From JAKAWQ01 sp963745975 (GTDB lineage: Bacteria; Pseudomonadota; Alphaproteobacteria; Acetobacterales; Acetobacteraceae): a DNA stretch of 64,000 bases. The stretch is taken from NCBI GenBank assembly GCA_963745975.1, contig CAVUZJ010000005.1, positions 496,001 through 560,000 on the forward strand. Reading direction: 5' to 3'. The translations under genes were made by a program, and so were the position numbers. Every line of letters begins with the position of its first letter. Position 1 is the first letter of the stretch. The notes beneath the pieces were generated by a model. It did no database searches and was not told where the DNA came from. It worked only from the letters and a program-made list of their open reading frames with translations. Of this stretch, positions 54,416 to 62,679 are shown piece by piece.

Positions 54416-56632
54416 TCATGGCGGCTCGCCCGGGGTCGGGGCTGAGGGCACGGCGGCACCGCCGACCTTCGCGAGCTCGAGCGGAGCCGGGGCTGGCCGA
54501 GCGGGAGGGCCAGCCTCGCGCAGCGCGCCGATGTCCTCCGCGCGCAAGGGCATCGAGAGAAAGTACCCCTGCACCTCGTCGCAATCCTCCTCGGCGAGAT
54601 GGCGGAGCTGCTCCGCGGTCTCGACCCCTTCGGCGAGCGCCCGCGCGCCGAGGCTGTGGGCGAGATTGATGATCGCGCGCACGATCGCCGCGTCGGCGCG
54701 GCTGGTGGTGAGCGGGCCGACAAAGCTCTGATCGATCTTCAGACGATGCACGGGGAACATCTTGAGATAGGTCAGCGACGAATAGCCGGTGCCGAAATCG
54801 TCGATCGCGAGCCGCACGCCGATGTCGTGGAGCTGGCGGAGCTCGCGGGCCATGGTCTCGACGTTCGCCATCACCACGCGCTCGGTGAGCTCGAGCTCGA
54901 GATTGGCGGGATCGAGCCCCGTCTCGTTCAGCACCGAGAGGATCAAGTCCCTTACGTTCTGCTTGCGGAACTGTTCGGCGGAGAGGTTGACCGCGACCCG
55001 GAGCGGCGCGCCGTCGGTGCCGGTCCAGGCGCGCGCCTGGACGCAGGATTCCCGGAGCACCCATTCGTTGAGCGGAACGATCAATCCCAATTCCTCGGCA
55101 AGGGCCAGGAACTCGCTCGGCAGGACGACGCCGTGGCCCGGCCGGTTCCAGCGCAGGAGCGACTCGACGCCCACGATCCGCTGCGTTCCGATCTCGAACT
55201 GCGGCTGGTAATAGAGCTCGAACTCCTGCCTCTGCAGCGCCATATGCAGCTCGGACTCGAGGGCCATCATGCCGGTCGCGCGGCGGCGCATCTCGTCGGC
55301 GAAGCAGCAATAGGAGTCCCGGCCGCTGCCTTTCGCGCGATACATCGCGAGGTCCGCGTTGCGCAGCAGATCGTCGGCGGTCGTCGCATCGCGCGGGCAG
55401 ATCGTGATGCCGACGCTCGCGGTTGCCTTCAGCTCGTGCCGCTCGAAGAAGAAGGGCTGGCGCATCGCCTCGATCACGCGCCGGGCCAACGCGATCGCAT
55501 CCTCCTCGGTCGTGATGTTGGGCTGGACGATCGCGAACTCGTCCCCGCCGAGACGGGCGACGATGTCGCTCGCGCGGACCGACGCGCTGAGCCGCGTCGC
55601 TACCACCTTGAGGAACTGGTCGCCGACGTGATGGCCGAAGGCATCGTTCACCGCCTTGAAGCGATCGAGGTCGATGAAGTGCAGCGCGAGCATGCTGCCA
55701 TCGGCCATGGTGCGTGCGAGCTCCGCGTCGAGACGTTCGCTCAAGAGCGTGCGGTTCGGCAGATTGATGAGCGTGTCGTAGTGGGCGAGATAATGCAGCC
55801 GCTCCTCGGCGCGCTTGCGGTCCGTGATGTCGAGCGAGGTGGTGAGGACCGCGCTCACGCTGCCGTCGGCGTTGCGGAGCGGCGATTTCGTGGTGATGAA
55901 GAAGCGCCGCCGGCCGCTGTAATCGACCAGCTCCTCCTCGAACTCCGCCGTCGCCTCGCCGATTGCGAGCACTTCCGCGTCGAGCTTGCGGTTGCGCTCC
56001 GCGTGGGCTTCGCCGAAGAGCGCGCTCAATTCCCGGCCGGCCAACGCCGTGGGATCGGAGCCGGCGAAATGCGCCAGGCAGACATTGGTGAAGATGAGCC
56101 GCCCTTCGGCGTCGGAGGCGCTGATCATCGCCGGGACGGTGTCGATGACCTGGATCAATCTTTCGTGATTGTCCCGCAGCATCTGCACCTTGGCCTGCTC
56201 GCTCGTCTGCAGGCGGCGCTCGAGCGCGCGGGCCCAGCGGCGCAGCACCACCTGCTGGCGGCGGAGCTTGAGCAGGTTCTTGGCGCGGGTCAGGAACTCG
56301 ACGTGATCGACCGGGCTGAGCAGGAAGTCCGTGGCGCCCGAGCGGAGGGCGAGGATGCGAAAATCATAGTCGTCATGGACGGTGATGATGATCACCGGGA
56401 CTTCGCCGCCCTCGGGCAGCGTGCGCAGCGCGCGGGTCATTTCCGCGCCGTCCATGAGCGGCATCTTGAAGTCGGCGATCACGAGGTCGGGCATATTCTT
56501 TTCGGCCTCGGCCAGCGCCTGGGCGGGGTCGGAGAAGGACATCACCTTGCAATGCGCGCCGATCGACTGGGCCAGGCGCGAATAGATGCGCCGGTTGGTG
56601 GAAAGATCGTCGACAATGAAGATCAGCGGCAT
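54416..56632 (-). CDS. REC-PAS-GGDEF-EAL cyclic-di-GMP protein
   Basis: A 738-residue response regulator. Order: receiver (PLIFIVDDLSTNRRIYSRL, phospho-Asp in LVIADFKMPLMDG), coiled linker, PAS (VIDTVPAMISASDAEGRLIF), GGDEF and EAL. The cyclase signature LGGDEFAIV is intact with inhibitory RASD five residues upstream. The EAL motif reads ESLLRW, but Asn, Glu (LELTERVV), Asp pair (AIDDFGTGYSS), Lys (RLKIDQSF) and Gln (EVQGYF) catalytic positions are all present, so hydrolysis is predicted. Both activities may be switched by receiver phosphorylation. No kinase is adjacent. The frame extends to 56725; the ATG at 56632 begins the receiver. Confidence 0.93.
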   Translation of the reverse strand: MPLIFIVDDLSTNRRIYSRLAQSIGAHCKVMSFSDPAQALAEAEKNMPDLVIADFKMPLMDGAEMTRALRTLPEGGEVPVIIITVHDDYDFRILALRSGATDFLLSPVDHVEFLTRAKNLLKLRRQQVVLRRWARALERRLQTSEQAKVQMLRDNHERLIQVIDTVPAMISASDAEGRLIFTNVCLAHFAGSDPTALAGRELSALFGEAHAERNRKLDAEVLAIGEATAEFEEELVDYSGRRRFFITTKSPLRNADGSVSAVLTTSLDITDRKRAEERLHYLAHYDTLINLPNRTLLSERLDAELARTMADGSMLALHFIDLDRFKAVNDAFGHHVGDQFLKVVATRLSASVRASDIVARLGGDEFAIVQPNITTEEDAIALARRVIEAMRQPFFFERHELKATASVGITICPRDATTADDLLRNADLAMYRAKGSGRDSYCCFADEMRRRATGMMALESELHMALQRQEFELYYQPQFEIGTQRIVGVESLLRWNRPGHGVVLPSEFLALAEELGLIVPLNEWVLRESCVQARAWTGTDGAPLRVAVNLSAEQFRKQNVRDLILSVLNETGLDPANLELELTERVVMANVETMARELRQLHDIGVRLAIDDFGTGYSSLTYLKMFPVHRLKIDQSFVGPLTTSRADAAIVRAIINLAHSLGARALAEGVETAEQLRHLAEEDCDEVQGYFLSMPLRAEDIGALREAGPPARPAPAPLELAKVGGAAVPSAPTPGEPP

Positions 56633-56852
56633 GGGCCCCGTCATCCGATCCCGGGCTTGATGGGCTCCGCGGCCAACGCTTCGGCGAGGGCCTCGGGACG
56701 CCATAACCAAGGCTGTCATAGCCATACGAAGAGTAAATATCTATCGTTTGGTTACCGAGACGGCGAAGGCCGGCCAGTGTATAGGAATCGCCAAGGGTGC
56801 GACATCCGCGACTCTGCTCGCATAGCCCGTCTCACGGGGTGAGACGATCGGC
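56633..56852. other. A/T-richer intergenic region upstream of the c-di-GMP gene
   Basis: No gene is visible. A relatively A/T-rich patch (about 56700-56790, including AGAGTAAATATCTATCG) probably holds the promoter of the minus-strand GGDEF-EAL gene. A perfect hairpin CGTCTCAC-GGG-GTGAGACG at 56828-56846 may end the neighbouring remnant's transcription; no T-run follows it. Confidence 0.5.
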
Positions 56853-57152
56853 TCAGGGCATTTGCGCTCGCTGCACGTTCACATAGAGCGAATGGCGCGA
56901 TGCGCTCGCGGTTTGGCTGAGACCTCGGGCAGACCAATCTTCCCGCTCCATTCGGCGGGCGCCCCAGCCCGTACTGCTCCAGACATTGCCCCGGACATCC
57001 GTGCGAACCTCGTCGCTCATTCCGGATTCAAAATAGTCGGCGAAGACGCGGCGATTGCGAAGCCGCCCCTCGTCCACCGCGAAGCCGCGGATGTGCGAGG
57101 GCGGCGTTGTCTCGGCGGGAGAATCCCTTATCCAGTACTTCGATCCGCGCAT
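56853..57152 (-). pseudogene. Remnant of an SMP-30/gluconolactonase gene (C-terminal part)
   Basis: This frame reads RNRRVFADYFESGMSDEVRT then DVRGNVWSSTGWG and ends SRHSLYVNVQRAQMP, closely following the C-terminal half of SMP-30/gluconolactonase/LRE proteins (HIR-x-F, RRVFADF-ESGMSD, GNVWSS, YVNVQGAQ). The middle segment between GNVWSS and YVNVQ is shortened and garbled, and I find no recognisable N-terminal half upstream. It looks like a decayed sugar-lactonase gene. Not likely to be functional. Confidence 0.6.
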
Positions 57153-57320
57153 CCGGATAGCACGCGCCGGGAAGGCGGCCCAAGGGTAGAGAGCTGCCTC
57201 GTTCGCCGTGCCTTCCTCGTTCCATCTTGCAAGCGCCGATGAGCGTACGCGAAACCGCGCGCCGGCGGTAGGCCCACGGCAAACGCCCGCCTATGATCGG
57301 CACGTCGAGGGAGAAGCGGC
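57153..57320. other. Intergenic region between lactonase remnant and nhaA
   Basis: No supported gene. Several short open frames cross it on both strands, none with family resemblance. It should contain the nhaA promoter and an AGGGAG ribosome site about 7 bp before the TTG start. Confidence 0.5.
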
Positions 57321-58481
57321 TTGGCTCCGACGAAGCTCCAACAGTTCCTCAAGCTCGAATCCGCGCCCGGGATCGCGCTCTGCGCGGCCGCCGCGCTTGC
57401 GCTGGTGCTGGCGAACTCGGGGCTCGGCGCGCTCTACGCCCGCCTGCTCGATCTTCCGGTCGCGATCCAGCTCGGCGGGCTCGCCATCGCCAAGCCGCTC
57501 ATCCTTTGGATCAATGACGGGCTGATGGCCGTCTTCTTCATGCTGGTCGGCGCCGAGCTCAAGCGCGAGGTGATCGAAGGCGGCTTGTCGAAATTCTCGA
57601 GCGCGGCAGTGCCGGTGATCGCTGCGCTCGGCGGCATGGCCGGGCCGGCGTTCGCCTTCCTCGCCATCACGGCCGGCACTCCGGGCGCGGCGCGCGGCTG
57701 GGCCGTCCCGACCGCGACCGACATCGCCTTCGCCGTCGGCGTCGTCGCTCTCCTCGGCCCGCGCGTGCCGCCCGCCCTCAAGACGTTCCTGCTGGCGCTC
57801 GCCGTGATCGACGACCTCGGCGCGATCATCATCATCGCCGCGTTCTACACCGCGCACCTCTCGGTGATCGCACTGGCACTCGCCGGCGTCGGCGTGGCGG
57901 GACTCCTGATCCTCAACCTCGCCGGCTGCCCCCGTCTCGCGCCCTATATGCTGCTCGGCGTCTTCGTCTGGGTCTCGGTGCTCAAGTCGGGCATCCACGC
58001 CACGCTCGCCGGCGTCATCGTCGGGCTCCTGCTCCCGCTCCGCGCGGGCGACGGCTCCTCCCCGCTGCACCGGCTCGAGCACGACCTCCGGCCGTGGGTC
58101 AACTTCGGCGTGCTGCCCGTGTTCGCCTTCGCCAACGCCGGCGTGGGCCTCGCCCATATCGGGCTCGGGGAGCTCGCGAACCCGATCCAGATCGGGATCT
58201 TCGTGGGCCTCGTCGCGGGCAAGCCGCTCGGCGTCCTCGGCGCGATCTGGGCGCCCATCCGCCTCGGCCTCGCGAACCTCCCTGAAGGCGCCGACTGGCG
58301 CCAGCTCTCAGGCGTCGCGCTCCTCACCGGAATCGGCTTCACGATGAGCCTCTTTATCGGGTCGCTGGCCTTCCCAGCGGACGGATACAACCCGGACGTC
58401 CGCCTCGCTGTCCTCCTCGCCTCGCTGATCTCCGGGACCGCCGGCTACTTCGTGCTCCGCCGCCCTGGCCGGAGGGTGTGA
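57321..58481 (+). CDS. nhaA: Na+/H+ antiporter NhaA
   Basis: A 386-residue antiporter with about 12 membrane helices. The essential aspartate pair is in LALAVIDDLGAIIIIAAFY near 163-164, with FFMLVGAELKREVIEGGLS and GIGFTMSLFIGSLAF as further signatures. It expels Na+ in exchange for protons at high pH. The start is TTG at 57321 preceded by GAGGGAG; no ATG fits. It converges on moaE across a 14-bp tandem repeat. Confidence 0.95.
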   Translation: MAPTKLQQFLKLESAPGIALCAAAALALVLANSGLGALYARLLDLPVAIQLGGLAIAKPLILWINDGLMAVFFMLVGAELKREVIEGGLSKFSSAAVPVIAALGGMAGPAFAFLAITAGTPGAARGWAVPTATDIAFAVGVVALLGPRVPPALKTFLLALAVIDDLGAIIIIAAFYTAHLSVIALALAGVGVAGLLILNLAGCPRLAPYMLLGVFVWVSVLKSGIHATLAGVIVGLLLPLRAGDGSSPLHRLEHDLRPWVNFGVLPVFAFANAGVGLAHIGLGELANPIQIGIFVGLVAGKPLGVLGAIWAPIRLGLANLPEGADWRQLSGVALLTGIGFTMSLFIGSLAFPADGYNPDVRLAVLLASLISGTAGYFVLRRPGRRV

Positions 58482-58484
58482 AGT

Positions 58485-58540
58485 CCAGGGGGTCAGCGCC
58501 AAGGGGGCAGCGCCAAGGGGTCAACGCCAAGGGGTCAACG
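58485..58540. repeat. Four 14-bp tandem repeats between nhaA and moaE
   Basis: Units CCAGGGGGTCAGCG, CCAAGGGGGCAGCG, CCAAGGGGTCAACG and CCAAGGGGTCAACG lie head to tail from 58485, with a decayed fifth start after 58540. They fill the convergent gap and run into the 3' end of moaE, whose stop (58535-58537) is inside the fourth unit. Confidence 0.85.
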
Positions 58541-58984
58541 CCAGAGGGCGGCTGCCTCGGTGTCGGCCTCTTGTGCCTCGACCCAGGCTTCGGCGCCGTC
58601 GGCGAAGTGTTCCTTTTTCCAAAAGGGCGCTTCGGTTTTGAGCCAGTCGATCAGGAAGCGTGTGGCGGAGAGGGCGGGGTCGCGGTGGGGTGCGGCGGCG
58701 AGAACGACGACGATGTTCTCGCCGGGCACGAGCCGGCCGACGCGATGGACGACGGTGACGGCGGAGAGGCTCCAGCGCTTCTCCGCTTGTTCGGCGATCG
58801 CGCGGACCGCCCGTTCGGTCATGCCCGGGTAGTGTTCGAGCGTCATGGCGGTGATTCGACGTCCGTTTGCCTCGCCGCGGACGATGCCGATGAAGCAGCC
58901 GATACCGCCGGCGCCGGGGGCGAGGCTCGCGATTTCCTCGCCCGGATCGAAGTCCGCTTCCTGGATCGAGATCCGGGCCATCAT
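58535..58984 (-). CDS. moaE: Molybdopterin synthase catalytic subunit
   Basis: A 149-residue MoaE: GGIGCFIGIVRGEANGRRI, TLEHYPGMTERAVRAIAE, VHRVGRLVPGENIVVVLAAA and the C-terminal lysine region LKTEAPFWKKEHFADGAEAW. With MoaD it inserts sulfur to form molybdopterin. The ATG at 58984 overlaps the moaD stop (ATGA). Its last codons run into the tandem repeat. Confidence 0.96.
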   Translation of the reverse strand: MMARISIQEADFDPGEEIASLAPGAGGIGCFIGIVRGEANGRRITAMTLEHYPGMTERAVRAIAEQAEKRWSLSAVTVVHRVGRLVPGENIVVVLAAAPHRDPALSATRFLIDWLKTEAPFWKKEHFADGAEAWVEAQEADTEAAALWR

Positions 58985-59235
58985 CCGCCGGTCATGGGTG
59001 GGAAGAACGCCACCTCGTCGCCGGCCGCGAGCGCGGTCTCGGGTGCGGCGAACTCCTGGTTCACGGCGGCGCGGATCAGGCCGGGCCGCGCGAAGGCGGC
59101 GCCGTGGACGGGGTCGCGCGCCGCCAGCCAGCGCATCAGCTCGCCCACGGTATGGACCGAGGACGGAAGCGCCAGCTCCTCCTCGGCGTGTCCGACGCGC
59201 TCGCGGAGCCAGGCGAAGTAGAGAAGCCGCAGCAT
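58981..59235 (-). CDS. moaD: Molybdopterin synthase sulfur-carrier subunit
   Basis: An 84-residue ubiquitin-like protein ending in PPMTGG, the double glycine that carries thiocarboxylate. LRLLYFAWLRERVGHAEEEL begins it. It pairs with MoaE. It starts 1 bp after the lipoprotein gene's stop and overlaps moaE. Confidence 0.95.
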   Translation of the reverse strand: MLRLLYFAWLRERVGHAEEELALPSSVHTVGELMRWLAARDPVHGAAFARPGLIRAAVNQEFAAPETALAAGDEVAFFPPMTGG

Positions 59236-59236
59236 C

Positions 59237-59809
59237 TCAGCGCGGCGCGGGCACCGTCTCCACCGAGCCGTCCGGGCGGATGATGGTGCTCGTCCCATTG
59301 CCGTTCGGCACCATGATGCCGGCGTATTGGCCGTCGGGCGTGGTGAGCGTGAGGAAGTTCCCGGTGCCGCCGGAGACCACCTCCGGGCCGTGGGAGGTGT
59401 GGATGGTGGTGCCGCGCGGCACGCTGGGCGCGTTGCCCGTGTTGGGGGTGCTGGGGGTTGTTTGCACCGTCGAGGGCGGGGCGGTGAGGATGGGCACCGA
59501 GCTCCTGGGCGGCAGGGCCGGGCTCGCGGGCACATTGGGCAGGACCGGCACGCCCGAGGCTTCGGGCAGGGTTTTTGCGATGTCCGCGAGCGAGGGCAGC
59601 GGTTGGATCGGGCCCGGCCAGACATTGCCCGGCTGGACCGGGATCGGCGCCGGCGTGGGTTGGCCGCCGTTCGCGCGCTGAACGTTCTCGGCCGTGGTGA
59701 CCGGCTGGTTCGGATCGCCGTGCATGCTGAAGGTATCGCCGAGGAAGCCGCTGAACCCCTGGCAGCCGGTGAGCAGGAGCAGGGCTCCGAGGAAGGCGGT
59801 GCGCCGCAT
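59237..59809 (-). CDS. Proline-rich lipoprotein of unknown function
   Basis: A 190-residue protein with a lipoprotein signal (RRTAFLGALLLLTGC, lipobox LLTGC). The mature part is long, Pro/Thr/Val-rich and probably extended (PTPAPIPVQPGNVWPGPIQP), with a compact C terminus (LTLTTPDGQYAGIMVPNGNG, then TSTIIRPDGSVETVPAPR). No family is recognised. It is inserted between pgsA (2 bp away) and moaD (1 bp), normally adjacent genes in related bacteria. Confidence 0.78.
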   Translation of the reverse strand: MRRTAFLGALLLLTGCQGFSGFLGDTFSMHGDPNQPVTTAENVQRANGGQPTPAPIPVQPGNVWPGPIQPLPSLADIAKTLPEASGVPVLPNVPASPALPPRSSVPILTAPPSTVQTTPSTPNTGNAPSVPRGTTIHTSHGPEVVSGGTGNFLTLTTPDGQYAGIMVPNGNGTSTIIRPDGSVETVPAPR

Positions 59810-59811
59810 GG

Positions 59812-60450
59812 TCAGGGTTCCTTGCTTCTGCCGCCGGCGTTGCCGCCTTGGGGGAGAGAGGAGACCGGCACTCCTCCCCCGGGCATCACGTGGCTCAATC
59901 CGGTTGCAACATAACCCCAGCCGGTGACCAGCGTCAGCCCTGCCGCGATCCACAGCATCACGCTGCCGATCGCGGTCACGTGCAGGAAGCCTATCCCGAG
60001 CAGCCGCGCGGCAGGGTCGCCCGCGAGCAAGACGCCGAGCGCGCCCATCTGGAAGCCGGTTTTCCATTTGGCGAGCGGAGTGACCGGCAGCCCGGCGCGG
60101 ACCCCGGCCAGGTATTCGCGGAGCCCGCTGACCAGGATCTCGCGCAGCATGATCACGATCGCGGGAAAGAGCGTGAGGAAGGCGCCGAGGCGGCCCTCGC
60201 CGGCGAGCACCATGAGAGTCGCGCCGACCAGGAGCTTGTCGGCGATCGGGTCGAGCATGCGGCCGAAATCGGAGAGCTGGCGGCGGAAGCGGGCGATCTT
60301 GCCGTCGAAATAGTCGGTGATGGCGGCGGCGCTGAAGACGAGGCAGGCGGCGAGGTCGGCGCCCGGGTGCCCGAGCGCGGCCAGCGCCACCACGAGCGGC
60401 ACCGCCGCGATCCGCGAGAGCGTGAGGAGGTTCGGGAGATCGGTGAGCAT
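59812..60450 (-). CDS. pgsA: CDP-diacylglycerol-glycerol-3-phosphate 3-phosphatidyltransferase
   Basis: A 212-residue membrane enzyme for phosphatidylglycerol phosphate synthesis. The CDP-alcohol motif DYFDGKIARFRRQLSDFGRM continuing LDPIADK is complete, near residues 45-72. Several membrane helices follow and LREILVSGLREYLAGVRAG is PgsA-typical. A Gly-rich tail of about 25 residues is extra. It follows uvrC by 30 bp, a widely conserved pairing. Confidence 0.96.
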   Translation of the reverse strand: MLTDLPNLLTLSRIAAVPLVVALAALGHPGADLAACLVFSAAAITDYFDGKIARFRRQLSDFGRMLDPIADKLLVGATLMVLAGEGRLGAFLTLFPAIVIMLREILVSGLREYLAGVRAGLPVTPLAKWKTGFQMGALGVLLAGDPAARLLGIGFLHVTAIGSVMLWIAAGLTLVTGWGYVATGLSHVMPGGGVPVSSLPQGGNAGGRSKEP

Positions 60451-60480
60451 CCGGACCTAAGAGTAATGCGCCGAAGCCGT

Positions 60481-62385
60481 TCAGGAAACGTCCTCGAGGC
60501 GGGCGCCCGGATGAAAATATGCGTACACGCGGCGCGCGGTTTCGCGCGAGACGCCGGGCGTGGCCTCGAGATCGGCCAGCCCCGCGCCCTTGATCCCGCG
60601 CGTCGAGCCGAAATGATTGAGGAGCGCCCGGCGGCGGGCCGGGCCGATGCCCGCGATCTCGTCGAGCTCGCTCCGCTTGAGGCCGCGCGCGCGGCCGCTG
60701 CGATGGCTGGTGATGGCGAAGCGGTGCGCCTCGTCGCGCAGGCGCTGGAGGAAGTAGAGCACGGGGCTGGCGGGCGGGAGCTGGAACGGTTCGCGGCCGG
60801 CGATGTAGAGCCACTCCCGGCCGGCATTGCGGTCCGGGCCTTTGGCGATTGCGGCGAGCTTCAGCGCGCCGAGGCCGAGCCGCTCCAGCACCTCGGTGGC
60901 GACGCCGAGCTGGCCGGCGCCGCCGTCGATCAGCACGAGGTCCGGCGCCGGCGGGTCCTCGCCGGCCTCGCGCCCGGCGGCGAGGCGGCCGAAGCGCCGC
61001 TCGAACACCTCGCGGAGCATCGCGTAGTCGTCCCCCGGCGCGATCGGGCCGCGGATGATGAACTTGCGGTAGGCCGCCTTCTCGAACCCCTCCGGGCCGG
61101 CCACGACCATCACGCCGTACGGATGGGTGCCCATGATGTGGCTGTTGTCATAGACCTCGATCCGGGCCGGCGGGGCCGGGAGGCCGAAGAGGTTGGCGGT
61201 CTCGGCGAGCAGCTTCGCCTGGCCGGCCGCCTCGGCGAGCTTGCGCTCGAGCGCCTCGCGCGCATTCGCCTCGGCGTGCTGCACGACCGCGCGCTTCTCG
61301 CCGCGGCGGGGGACGAGGACGGCGACGCGGCGCCCGGCCTTCAGCGTCCCCGCCTTCAAGGTCCCCGCCCTCAAGGTCAACGCCTCGGCGATCAGCGCCC
61401 GCTCGGGCGGCTCGTGGCTCAGCAGGACCAAGGGCGGCGGCGGCTTGTCGTCGTAGAACTGGCCGATGAAGGCGCCGAGTACCTCGCCCGGGCTCTCGCC
61501 CCGCGCGTGGGCGGGGAAGAAGGCGCGGTTGCCGTTATTGTGGCCGCCGCGGATGAAGAAGACCTCCACCGAAGTCTGCCCGGCCGCCTGCCAGGCGGCG
61601 ATCACGTCCGCGTCGCCGAGGCTCGCGGGATTGACGACGCCGCTCCCCTGGACGTGGGTGAGGCCGCGGATGCGGTCGCGCAGCCGCGCCGCCTGCTCGA
61701 AGTTGAGCGCCGCCGCGGCCTTTTCCATCTCCCCCGCCATCTCCTTCTGCACCGCCGCCCCACGCCCGGCCATGAAGCCCTCGGCCTGGGCGACGAGCTT
61801 CGCATAGTCCTCCTTGCCGATGCGGCCGACGCAGGGCGCCGAACAGCGGCGGATCTGGAAGAGGAGGCAGGGCCGCGTGCGGTTGGCGAAGACGGTGTCC
61901 GCGCAGGAGCGCAGCAGGAAGACGCGCTGCATGGCGGTCACCGTCTGGTTCACCGCCCAGGCCGAGGCGAACGGCCCCCAGTAATCGCCCTTGCGCACCT
62001 GGGCGCCGCGATGCTTGGCGATCTGCGGGAACTCGTGGTCCTTGGTGAGCATGAGCCACGGGTAGGACTTGTCGTCGCGCAGGACGATGTTGAACCAGGG
62101 CTTGAGGCGCTTGATGAGGTTCGCCTCGAGGAGCAGCGCCTCGGCCTCGGTGTGGGTGGTGAGGATCTCCACCGAGGCGGTTTCGCTGACCATCCGCCGG
62201 AGCCGCTCGGGAAGCCGGCCGGGCTGCGTATAGGCGACGACGCGCTTGCTGAGATTGCGCGCCTTGCCGACGTAGAGCACCGTGCCGTTGCGGTCGAGCA
62301 TGCGATAGACGCCCGGCACCGCGGGCATGGTCGCGAGCGCCGCCGTAATCGCTTCCGCTCCGGTTGGCGTCTCCAATTCCGTCAT
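60481..62385 (-). CDS. uvrC: Excinuclease ABC subunit C
   Basis: A 634-residue nucleotide-excision-repair endonuclease. The GIY-YIG-type N terminus reads VPGVYRMLDRNGTVLYVGKA, the UVR motif follows near FEQAARLRDRIRGL, the second nuclease domain contains IEVYDNSHIMGTHPYGVMVV and DLVLIDGGAGQL, and helix-hairpin-helix motifs end it. The ATG at 62385 gives the known start; the open frame reaches 62523. A 3 x 15-bp in-frame repeat near 61339-61383 adds an AGTLK-type repeat to the linker between domains. Confidence 0.96.
   Translation of the reverse strand: MTELETPTGAEAITAALATMPAVPGVYRMLDRNGTVLYVGKARNLSKRVVAYTQPGRLPERLRRMVSETASVEILTTHTEAEALLLEANLIKRLKPWFNIVLRDDKSYPWLMLTKDHEFPQIAKHRGAQVRKGDYWGPFASAWAVNQTVTAMQRVFLLRSCADTVFANRTRPCLLFQIRRCSAPCVGRIGKEDYAKLVAQAEGFMAGRGAAVQKEMAGEMEKAAAALNFEQAARLRDRIRGLTHVQGSGVVNPASLGDADVIAAWQAAGQTSVEVFFIRGGHNNGNRAFFPAHARGESPGEVLGAFIGQFYDDKPPPPLVLLSHEPPERALIAEALTLRAGTLKAGTLKAGRRVAVLVPRRGEKRAVVQHAEANAREALERKLAEAAGQAKLLAETANLFGLPAPPARIEVYDNSHIMGTHPYGVMVVAGPEGFEKAAYRKFIIRGPIAPGDDYAMLREVFERRFGRLAAGREAGEDPPAPDLVLIDGGAGQLGVATEVLERLGLGALKLAAIAKGPDRNAGREWLYIAGREPFQLPPASPVLYFLQRLRDEAHRFAITSHRSGRARGLKRSELDEIAGIGPARRRALLNHFGSTRGIKGAGLADLEATPGVSRETARRVYAYFHPGARLEDVS
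61339..61383. repeat. In-frame 15-bp tandem repeat inside uvrC
   Basis: Units CTTCAGCGTCCCCGC, CTTCAAGGTCCCCGC and CCTCAAGGTCAACGC occur back to back. On the coding strand they give LRAGTLKAGTLKAG in the region before the C-terminal nuclease. Being in frame and in a linker, it should be tolerated. Confidence 0.8.
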
Positions 62386-62679
62386 AAGCCCAATTTTCGG
62401 TCCCGTGGGGTCCGGCCTCAAGGGCCGCCGATGCCCGCTCCCGCCGCTCGCCGGGCCTGTGGACAAACCTGTGGGCGAAGACTGCGCGCCCCGCCGCTGA
62501 GCGGCATTTGGCCATGGGTGCACAACCGAAGGGGGCTTGTGTGCAACCGCGTTAGTCCGTTGTTTTGAATTGGTTCTTTTGTGTCAGCGGCGTGACAGGT
62601 TCAAGAACGAGAGCCAGCGGCCTCAATCCGGCCAAGCTTTTTTCCGCGGGGGACAAACGACGCGGTTTCGCAAGCGCAA
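62386..62679. other. Intergenic region upstream of uvrC
   Basis: No gene is supported in these 294 bp between uvrC (minus) and the 3' end of the Gly-rich gene (minus). It contains an A/T-richer patch near 62555-62580, a TGTCA-GCGGCG-TGACA inverted repeat at 62582-62597 and a single DnaA-box-like TGTGGACAA at 62458. The uvrC promoter should lie here. Confidence 0.5.
62582..62597. promoter_or_regulatory. Small inverted repeat upstream of uvrC
   Basis: TGTCA-GCGGCG-TGACA lies about 200 bp upstream of the uvrC start beside an A/T-richer stretch. It could be an operator, but no known regulator consensus (such as alphaproteobacterial LexA) matches by eye. Confidence 0.3.

Noticed and set aside
56862..57242. 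Plus-strand 126-codon frame in the region before nhaA
   Set aside because: Composition is arbitrary and the opposite strand shows lactonase remnants, which better explains the sequence.
57028..57303. RIEVLDKGF-like words in another minus frame, resembling a gluconolactonase N terminus
   Set aside because: They use the same bases as part of the C-terminal remnant frame and lack continuity; treated as chance.
58485..58540. CRISPR array
   Set aside because: Units are 14 bp with no spacers and no cas genes; a simple tandem repeat.
62458..62466. DnaA-box-like TGTGGACAA, considered as part of an origin
   Set aside because: Only one site, no cluster, no dnaA/dnaN nearby and only a minor A/T patch.
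59848..62568. A plus-strand open frame of about 900 codons opposite pgsA and uvrC
   Set aside because: Both minus-strand genes carry full family motifs; the opposite frame has none.
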